Of a stretch of DNA of 55,781 nt, positions 33,598 to 41,237 are shown one piece after another. A model generated the notes under the pieces. It saw only the letters and a list, made by a program, of their open reading frames with translations. It was not told the DNA's origin and did not search any database. The DNA is from CAYLZW01 sp964388085. Lineage in GTDB: Bacteria > Myxococcota > UBA727 > CAYLZW01. Both the position numbers and the translations under genes were made by a program. Location: assembly GCA_964388085.1 (NCBI GenBank), contig CAYLZW010000008.1:1-55781 (forward strand). The letters run 5' to 3'. Numbering within the stretch: the stretch's first letter is position 1; every line of letters begins with the position of its first letter.

Positions 33598-36115
33598 GGC
33601 GCCGCCGGAATAATGTCGGAGCTCGTGGTGCCATCGAGCACCCGCCAATATGGATCTGGACCATGGTGGCCCCCCCCTGGATGCCCCGCTTCGCCGGCGC
33701 CGCGCCAGAAAGTGAACGCGAAGTCGTCCTCGTACCCGGTGGGGTTCGGCACAAGAGCACCAAAGAACGGGAGCGCCCCGCCGGTGCCAATACCGTAGAG
33801 GAGACCAGCTGCCCCGCGGGTCCACACCCCTTGGCGGCCGAACCCTGTCGGATCGCTAAACAGCAGCGGCCGTCCGCCGACGTACGCGTAGACATTCGGT
33901 CCGTCGTAGAAGCCGAGGGGGTCCGGAGTCGCAAACCTGCCAAACTCCGGCATGTACCAGCGGGCGCCAAACCGCTGAAGGCCGACGACGGGCAGCGACG
34001 GCCGCGCGCCCAGAACGAAGCAGAAGTCATAGGGGTCAGCCCACGGGTACCCATCGGGGTCGAGAGCCGTGACCTCGCCGAACGCGCTGGTCTCGTACCT
34101 GGCTACGATCTCACCGTCTGCGTTCGACAGCGCCGCGACCCTGTCGTTCCACCCCGGGTGGACCCAGAGCGGGTCTTCTCCGTCGGGGACGATTGCCTGC
34201 GGGATCTCGCCTCCGGCCATCACCAGCAGAGTCTCGCCTGCAGGGGTGCGCTCGATGAGCACGCGGCCTTCTGCGTACTGGTATGCCCGCACCTCGTTAC
34301 CGTTCTCGTCCAGAATCTGAGCGACTCGGCCGAGCGCATCGACGCGGACGTTGAAGCAGTCCTCCGATCCATTTGCGTCATCGCAGACCACAGAGATCTC
34401 GTCGAACGGCCCGTATTCGACTCGAACAGCGACGCCATCGGGTCGCGTGTACCATTCGGTGCGGCCGCTATCGTCTACGCCGTAGGCACCGTAGAAGTGT
34501 GACGGGACATCGGCGTACGAGAGCACGGTATCGTGAGAGAAGTCGTGCCGCTCGATGGAGGACCAGTTGGTGCTGTCGTCGAACCCGCGAGCGTGGAAGC
34601 GCTGCGCGTCCTGCCAGACGTCCCCCGGCGTGAGCTCCAAGTCATCTTCGAAGAGGCCGTGGGCTTCTTGCGTCACTCTGCCGAACTCGTCCGTGCCGAA
34701 ATAGCTTGTGTGTGGATTGCCCCCATAGAGGTCAGCTATCGCAGCGACGTTACCCTCGTCCGTCAGCCCCACCGCCAGCAGCCGCGAGATTGAGTCTTCC
34801 GCGTATCCAACATGGGTAGCCCCGTCGAACAATAGTATCCTCTCCACGCCGTTGCCGAGCTGAGCCTGTGGGGCGGCGCCAATGCCCGGCCGTTCCCAGA
34901 AGCCAATCTCGGTGCCATCCGCCTCGAGGTGGCTAAGGTAGCCGTCAGAATCAAGGGTGCGCACAACCTGATGGGCTCCCCGGTCAAGCCTTCCAACGGC
35001 ACCCATGGGTGCGTAGTCGTAGCCAACAGGATCGGGGAACAGGGAGCTCTGCTCTTGCAGCAGCCTGCCGGCTTGCCCGATGGTGAAGGTAAGATCGACA
35101 CTGCCGAACGCATCGTACGCTCTGGCCGTCTCGAGACCGTAGACGCTGTGGGTGAACTCGCGATACGTTGCATCGTCCTCGTCGCTGTAGATCCGGGTGA
35201 CGTTTCCCCACGCGTCGTGCTCGTATCTGTACTCGCGATCGCCATAAGCCGCCTCGACGACCTCAGTACCCGCGGTGTAGTCGACGGAGAGGGCCCGTCC
35301 GTTCGCGTAGAGAATGTCGGAGACACGGCCCTGCGCGTCACGAAGGCTATCCCCCCGTGTAACGCCATCCGCCCCAACGACCGCGGTCGGGAAACCGTCG
35401 ACGGCTCGGACGATCTCCTGCGCAACAACCGTGGTTCCATTCAATCCGGTCTGATCGATGCGTGTGACCTCGCCAAACCCGTTCCGGACGAACTCGCTGG
35501 TGACGCCCAACGAAGTGTCGCTGGTGAGCCAGCCTAGCTCATCATAGGTACGCACGGACCGCGAACGCCCGTCTGCCCCGGTAAATGAGAGCTGCTGCCC
35601 GAGGACGTTGAAGGTCGCGACCGCCTGAAGCACAGCTTCCGACCCGTCGGGAGCGAGGAATTCCACGATCGACCGATTCACTCCGGGGGAACTAGATGCC
35701 TGGAACGATCGAGCCTCGTAGCTCCCATCATCTCGATCTGTCCGGTAACGGCCGAACAGCGGATCGAAGTGGATGGTCTCGCCGCCGGCAAACGGATGGG
35801 ACACAGAAACTCGTCCAGTGACATCGTTGTATGAATATGAGGTGTGGTCGTAGTGGGGTCGGCGGACCGACAGAGGGCGATTCGCGTCGTCGAGCGTGAG
35901 GACCGTCTTGTTGACCACGCCCGGGCCGGGAAACTGCTGTGGGCTCGAGGCTGGCGCCTCGAGACGGGCGCGACCGACCTGACGTCCGCGCCCGTCGAAG
36001 TCGAACTGCCATGCGGCGCCGCCGGCATCCGTCGCCTGGATAGGCTCACCATAACCGTTGTACTCGAACGTATGGCTTGTCAGGCCGTCTCGTGCGAACG
36101 ATACCTTGCCGTCTG
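33585..36115 (-). CDS. RHS protein, C-terminal part with toxin tip (-1 frame)
   Basis: About 840 codons continuing the large rhs gene in the -1 frame after the G7 tract. YD-type repeats run throughout (YEHDAWGNVTRIYSDEDD; YDYAPMGAVGRLDRG), ending with the RHS core signature RWYMPEFGRFATPDPLGFYD and DPTGFGR. The last ~82 residues are the variable tip: hydrophobic GAAGLLYGIGTGGALPFFGA, then FAFTFWRGAGEAGHPGGGHH and GPDPYWRVLDG. I do not recognise this toxin. It has no start codon of its own near the junction (first in-frame Met-like codon at 35918), so expression should depend on joining the upstream frame. Confidence 0.85.
33670..33677 (-). repeat. G8 tract inside the RHS toxin tip
   Basis: Eight G on the coding strand (CCA GGG GGG GGC CAC). 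The toxin is in frame as written; a -1 shift here enters a frame open through to the end of the immunity gene. Confidence 0.85.
33838..34720 (-). repeat. RHS-tip duplication, copy 2
   Basis: Counterpart of 31909-32790, in the intact end of the large rhs gene. The two copies diverge sharply after DPTGFGR (toxins differ) and again upstream of the GDVWQD block. Confidence 0.92.
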
Positions 36116-39100
36116 CCCCCCCACCACCTGCTCACGCATTGTCTGCACAGACGTGGCCCCACCGAGGAGTGGGCAACCGGGGACGTCGTTGCTCGCCGTC
36201 CAGTAGCCCCGCTGGAGCTTCAGCGGCGCGCCGACGGGTGAGCGAACTATGGCAGTCCTTCGTCCTGTCGGGTCAATTTCCTCAACCAGCTCGTGCCGAC
36301 CATCGTACTTGAAGCATTTGACCCGCTCGTCCGAACCCGATGTCGTCGTCTGCTTAGTCAGGAGGCCGCGCGCGTTGAACTCACGAGAAACTTCTTGCAC
36401 TGTGGAGCCGTTCGCTCCCTTGTAAAGCACTTTGGTCAGGTCGCCGTTTTCGTAGGCGAAGGCGGTCTCTGAGGCGGCCAGCGGCCCAGAAGCGTGTCGG
36501 TCGATGGCGGCCAGCTTTTGGTTCAGCCAGATGTAGTCGATGGTTGGACCTCCCGTGCGGGTGGTGCGCACCAGACGCCCCAGCGGATCCGCTTCGCTGG
36601 TCACGGTAATAGGATATGCGCCACCAGCATCGGTGAGCGCGGTGTGCATCGTTGTGCTCACGCTCTGTGCGGTTGGAGAATCGTAGGTCGAGTACGCGCG
36701 GTAACCGGCGGGACCGGTTACCTCAAGCGGACGGCCGCGCCCGTCAACCGAGACCACATCGTAGGTCCCCGACGGGGTCGTTGCGAGGTCCAGGTTGCCG
36801 GCTGCATCCCAGACATAACTGTAGGCCGGCGAGCTCTCGACCTCACCCGTAGTCGGATCTGGCAAGTATACGGCCGAGAGACGCCTGCCCTCCGTCCACC
36901 AGTATTCGCTTCGTCGCACGCTCTGCGCGGCTTGGTAGTAGCCCTCGATAGGAAACCAGTTGTCGGCAGCCAGGTTGCCATCGGGGTCGTACTCGTAGCA
37001 ATGACGGTCGCCAAAGACTCCGCGAACTCCCCGGACATGCCCCTCTTCGGTGTAGTTGAGATCAATCTGTCCACCTTGTGGATCTAGCTGTCGGACGACC
37101 CGTCCATCCGAATCGGAGTAGTACTCCCACGCATGGCCGTTCCCGTCCGTGATGGTCGTCTTCCGTACGGCCGCTTGCGCAAGCTTCTCAATCTCTGGCG
37201 ACCGGTAGGCGCCTTCGTGCAAGCACAGATTCTGGTAGTCTGTAATCGGGTCGGGAATCCCGAAAAGATCGTCGACCCACCAGCCATTGTCCACCGGCGG
37301 CTGCCACGTCACCGGCGTACCGGCGCCGCGCCGAAGATTGCCAGCAACGTCGGGGGTCGGGGGGAAGGCGTCGCGCACCGCGCGCCAACGTTCCTCTAGC
37401 GTCTTGATCCCCGCAAGCGCCCAAAGGTGGGCCTCCCCGGTGTCATAGCCGTCCAGCGTCTGATCAGCCTCGGCCGCCTGCAGCCGCATTGTCGGCGAGA
37501 GCCACCGCGACGCAGACTGGTAGGCGGCGGAGCTCTGCGCGCGCAGGCCGCGAAGCAGGTCCAACGCGGCCGCCGCGTCGTCTGTATCCCTCTCGAAACC
37601 AGCGAAATCAGTTGCGAGCGAGCTGTTCGCTCGCGCAGCGGTCACCGTGCAAACGATATTGCCGAGCCTGGTTAGATTCGTACCGCTGAGGTACGGATTC
37701 AGGACGTCCGTCGCATCGATGACGATGTCACATGCCCCTTGATACGCGCTATGGGTAGAGACCTGCTCAGCAAGGGTAAGCGCGTCGAGCAGCTCGAGCG
37801 CGATCTCCTCTTCGGGGGTTCCGCTCGGGAGACTTGACTCGATGGCTTGAGTTTCAGTAGTCGCCGAAGCGAGGAGATTTGTGACGGTCGTCCTGATTCC
37901 AGCGCGTTCTCCTGTCAGCCGTGCCTGCGCATCTAGACCAGCTCTCAGGATAGCGCCATCTCCCGACCAGCCGCGCAAGACGACTGCAGCGTCGATCAGG
38001 TCACCGATCATGGTTGTGGACGTCTGCGCCTGCGCCTGCAGTTCCGCTTCGAACTGAGCCAGGTCGACCGCGGACTGTGGCTGGAGCTGGGGGTCTTTGG
38101 CCAGGAAGTTGCGACCGTCGGCCGGAAGCAGCGGCGCCTCTGGCTCGAACAGGTCGTCCGGGCTGGGGAATGTCACCTGCAGCGTAGGCAAGCCATCGAC
38201 GTCGGGCTCAAGCTCGACGACCCCGTATGGATGGAGGAGCTGTGACTGGTCAACACTTGCCCAGCGTCGCGCGACCTCCTGCAGTCGGACCGGCCCGTGC
38301 AGCGCGCCGGGCGTCAGCAGGGCGTATGAAGAGGGCGCCGCCTCTACATGGGTCACCGCCGCAGAGACCCTACCTTCTAGCACCGCCGCCAAGCCCAGAA
38401 GGCGCCCTGCGTGGCCTGTCGTCCCCAGGTCCGTGCGAGCGATCGTGATCTCGCTCGGCAAGTCTGCCATGCTTCCACCTGACGGACCGGCAAAGACGCC
38501 CGGCACGTTTGTCGGCAGGAGCAACAGGGTCGACGCTTCGCCTCTAATGAGTACTCTATCGCCGGAAGGTACCGGCGGCTCAAGGATAAGCAGATCACCC
38601 TCAATCGTGGCGGTGATGACGGGAATGGTTCCGCCAAGACCATCGATCCGGTACTCGGCGTGTTCGGCGAGCGTCGCACCGGGACCGACTCGAACGAATG
38701 CGACAAGCTCATCCGAGAGGCGTACAATGCGTTCATAGCCCACTTCTCGCGCGCCCCCGGGGCAGTACGGCTCGTCTTGTGGACATAGATCCCGCGGTTC
38801 CCCGAGCGGGGCAATCATCTCCTCATATCTCAGCGTTGTTAGGCTCGACCCAAACGTCTGGCTTACGACGCGGTCGAAGTCCGGAGCGTAGATGTCCTGC
38901 CCGTAGGTGTTGTGAAGCATAAGCTTCCTGGTGGCTCCGGTGCCGAGATATACGCGCAGAAGGTTGTGGTTCAGTTGCTGCGTTGCGCCGTAGGTGAGAA
39001 CGGGCGCTCCCATACCGTCGAGTTGCGATCCATCCGCAATGCACGCATCCATACACGCGCCCTCACAGGTGGCCAGGAGGCTAGAGGGTGAACACGCCTC

Positions 39101-41014
39101 GCGACATGGCTCTGCACACGACGCGACGCAAGGCGCCGCACAGCCCGCCTCGCAGTTCTGCATGCACGTCTGCGGGCAATCAAAAGCAAAATCCTCGCAA
39201 GCGTTATCGCAGGAATATTTGAACGTCGAGGTGCATACACCTGACGGGGAGTAGCCCTGGCAACGCTCCGGAACTGCGTCTCGACCGATGAGGCTATAGT
39301 TGATGCATTCGTCGCGGCACGATTGCCCACGAGACTGACAACTGTACCGCATTTCGTCGGGACAAAGCGCACCACCAAGAAGGCACGGCACGCACGTGCT
39401 GCAGCGAATCGCGGTCTGGGCATTCTGAATAAAAGTCGCCCCACCTGTCGATGCCGCGGAATCGCCAACAGATACAAATATTCCATTGTCGAGTACACAT
39501 TGCGCGCACAGGCCGGCGGCATGCAGGATGCACTGATTGTCACAGTACTCTATAAGATTCGGGCCAATGCCGTTTTCGTCCTTGTCCCACTGCAGGCAAG
39601 CAGCTAACGCCGGCGCATCCGCTAGACAGACATCTTCGCACTCGGTCTCCGTTGGACAAATGGCGTCGCAGCCCGGCGCGCAGTCTGCGTAGCACTCGCT
39701 TCGACAACCGCCAGCGCAGGACGCCGAGCAGTCGTCCTCGCACACCTCTACCTCATCCCACATAATCTGGCGGCAGGGCGGCTCGTCGACGCACTCGTGC
39801 TCGCGCAGCCCGCATGCCGCTTCGCATGATGCCTGAAGCTGCTTCGTCCCGACATGAGGTTGAACTGGATGTCCCGCGTCGTATTCAAGCTCTGTTGTGC
39901 GGCCCCACATGTCCGTCACCACGATGAGATCGTCGTGCGAATCAATGGCGTAGCTCACGACCAGGGTATCGGGGCCGCTGACGGTGAGAGACCGTTCCGA
40001 GCCACCATTCATTACCCAGTCGAACGCGAACGTGCGACCGAAGCTATCAACGACTTCAGCCACGACGTCGACGCCGTCTTGCCGGACGCTCCAAGTAATA
40101 TCGAGGCCGTTGCCGTTCTGATCGTAAATACGTTGCAGCTTGCCATTCTGGTCGAACGTCCGCGTGAGACCGGAGCTATCATCAATAGACCACCCCGTCC
40201 CTGTGGAAGATGCGCGGATTCCAGTTCCGTCCCTGCCAGCATACGTGCTGTGCGTCCGGGCGATGAGCCTTTCGGAGTAGCCGCGACCGGTCGCCCACAG
40301 AATCGCAGTCCGGTCACAACCATCATCAACCACCACGCGTTCGTGGTAGGAGAGGTCCCATCCAACGCCGAGCACGCCGCGGAACGCGGTTCGCGAGCTA
40401 TACGTTCGACGAAGTTCGAAATCCACGCCAGAACCCTGGACCGCAGCATCGGTCCAGGTCTCCGCAAAAGCTCCCGAGCCGGGATCGATAGGATCGGTCC
40501 CCGGCCCTTGTTCGGACAGCTTCGCGCCAGGCGTGAGGCCGTCAGCGTCTCGCCGCGCGTCCTCACGCACGGCCGGCAGGTCTGAGACTGTAGCGGCATG
40601 GATGGCTGCGTGCGTTCCGATAGCATCGCCCGCCACGTCCACCGACTGAAACGAGGGGTCGGCGGTCACGTTCGAGTCGGGCGGCGGCACAAGCGACATG
40701 CCGACATCCTCATCGGCCACACCAGCCTTATTCCAGTCCGTATCCGAGAAGTCGAACTTTGAGGTATTCACTCTTGGCGCGACCACGCGACCCATGGACA
40801 TCTCGCCGTCCCAATCCGCGCCCGCGTACGAATATTCGTCACTGGTCAATCCAGGAGTGTAGCCGCCGCCAGGCACGGAGGTGTAATCTGGGAACTCCAT
40901 GGAGCCGACGTCTTCCCAGAGGAACAGATCTTGCGTTTGCGTGGGTGCGGCGAAAAGGCAGGCAAGGAGAACGCGTGCCGCAATGGTGCAGCGGCGTGGA
41001 TGAAGTTGAAGCAT
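36080..41014 (-). CDS. giant secreted RHS-repeat protein, N-terminal part
   Basis: 1644 codons from ATG 41014 (GGAG eight bases upstream). A signal peptide (RVLLACLFAAPTQTQD) is followed by the DUF6531-like RHS opening: DPIDPGSGAFAETWTDAAVQ, FELRRTYSSRTAFRGVLGVG, WDLSYHERVVVDDG. Residues about 395-655 are a Cys-rich insertion with dozens of Cys in CxxxC spacing. About 700-1330 is an unusual non-repeat region (helical, EEIALELLDALTLAEQVSTH). RHS/YD repeats resume with DSDGRVVRQLDPQGG. The frame stops at 36080 after a G7 tract at 36116-36122; a -1 shift there enters the C-terminal part, giving about 2475 residues. GC content is visibly below the flanking DNA. Confidence 0.9.
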   Translation of the reverse strand: MLQLHPRRCTIAARVLLACLFAAPTQTQDLFLWEDVGSMEFPDYTSVPGGGYTPGLTSDEYSYAGADWDGEMSMGRVVAPRVNTSKFDFSDTDWNKAGVADEDVGMSLVPPPDSNVTADPSFQSVDVAGDAIGTHAAIHAATVSDLPAVREDARRDADGLTPGAKLSEQGPGTDPIDPGSGAFAETWTDAAVQGSGVDFELRRTYSSRTAFRGVLGVGWDLSYHERVVVDDGCDRTAILWATGRGYSERLIARTHSTYAGRDGTGIRASSTGTGWSIDDSSGLTRTFDQNGKLQRIYDQNGNGLDITWSVRQDGVDVVAEVVDSFGRTFAFDWVMNGGSERSLTVSGPDTLVVSYAIDSHDDLIVVTDMWGRTTELEYDAGHPVQPHVGTKQLQASCEAACGLREHECVDEPPCRQIMWDEVEVCEDDCSASCAGGCRSECYADCAPGCDAICPTETECEDVCLADAPALAACLQWDKDENGIGPNLIEYCDNQCILHAAGLCAQCVLDNGIFVSVGDSAASTGGATFIQNAQTAIRCSTCVPCLLGGALCPDEMRYSCQSRGQSCRDECINYSLIGRDAVPERCQGYSPSGVCTSTFKYSCDNACEDFAFDCPQTCMQNCEAGCAAPCVASCAEPCREACSPSSLLATCEGACMDACIADGSQLDGMGAPVLTYGATQQLNHNLLRVYLGTGATRKLMLHNTYGQDIYAPDFDRVVSQTFGSSLTTLRYEEMIAPLGEPRDLCPQDEPYCPGGAREVGYERIVRLSDELVAFVRVGPGATLAEHAEYRIDGLGGTIPVITATIEGDLLILEPPVPSGDRVLIRGEASTLLLLPTNVPGVFAGPSGGSMADLPSEITIARTDLGTTGHAGRLLGLAAVLEGRVSAAVTHVEAAPSSYALLTPGALHGPVRLQEVARRWASVDQSQLLHPYGVVELEPDVDGLPTLQVTFPSPDDLFEPEAPLLPADGRNFLAKDPQLQPQSAVDLAQFEAELQAQAQTSTTMIGDLIDAAVVLRGWSGDGAILRAGLDAQARLTGERAGIRTTVTNLLASATTETQAIESSLPSGTPEEEIALELLDALTLAEQVSTHSAYQGACDIVIDATDVLNPYLSGTNLTRLGNIVCTVTAARANSSLATDFAGFERDTDDAAAALDLLRGLRAQSSAAYQSASRWLSPTMRLQAAEADQTLDGYDTGEAHLWALAGIKTLEERWRAVRDAFPPTPDVAGNLRRGAGTPVTWQPPVDNGWWVDDLFGIPDPITDYQNLCLHEGAYRSPEIEKLAQAAVRKTTITDGNGHAWEYYSDSDGRVVRQLDPQGGQIDLNYTEEGHVRGVRGVFGDRHCYEYDPDGNLAADNWFPIEGYYQAAQSVRRSEYWWTEGRRLSAVYLPDPTTGEVESSPAYSYVWDAAGNLDLATTPSGTYDVVSVDGRGRPLEVTGPAGYRAYSTYDSPTAQSVSTTMHTALTDAGGAYPITVTSEADPLGRLVRTTRTGGPTIDYIWLNQKLAAIDRHASGPLAASETAFAYENGDLTKVLYKGANGSTVQEVSREFNARGLLTKQTTTSGSDERVKCFKYDGRHELVEEIDPTGRRTAIVRSPVGAPLKLQRGYWTASNDVPGCPLLGGATSVQTMREQVVGGQTARYRSHETA
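36116..36122 (-). repeat. G7 tract at the rhs frame break
   Basis: Coding strand GTG GTG GGG GGG CAG. After -1 slippage the reading becomes GGG GGG GCA GAC (GADGKVSFARDG), a natural RHS sequence; without it translation ends 12 codons later. Confidence 0.88.
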
Positions 41015-41166
41015 GCTGCGTTCTCCGTTTCCAAGGTCGGCCGCGGAGAGCCTAAAGCGACGAGTGCCGAACCGTAGGCGCGGCGAGCGCCGGGGCGCAA
41101 CGCAAGCCGACTTGCGCGGACATTCGTCCGGGCGCCACCGATGCCGGACCGCCTCCCGTACACGCC

Positions 41167-41189
41167 GGCGCAGCTCGGCGGCTGACCTC
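41167..41189 (+). repeat. att-like direct repeat, copy C
   Basis: 23 bp identical to the right-hand part of copies A and B. It marks the right end of the RHS island, about 50 bp before the core-like amidase gene. Confidence 0.88.
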
Positions 41190-41204
41190 GGACAGACGTC
41201 CGAG
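41187..41204. repeat. perfect 7-bp inverted repeat adjoining copy C
   Basis: CTCGGAC-AGAC-GTCCGAG overlaps the last three bases of copy C. It could be a recombinase arm site or a small hairpin; copies A and B lack it. Confidence 0.6.
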
Positions 41205-41237
41205 TCACGCCACCCGAGAGCGGGCTAACAGCGGCGC

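Noticed and set aside
38971..39543. Cys-containing minus-strand frame as a separate gene
   Set aside because: It is the Cys-rich part of the rhs gene read in a different frame.
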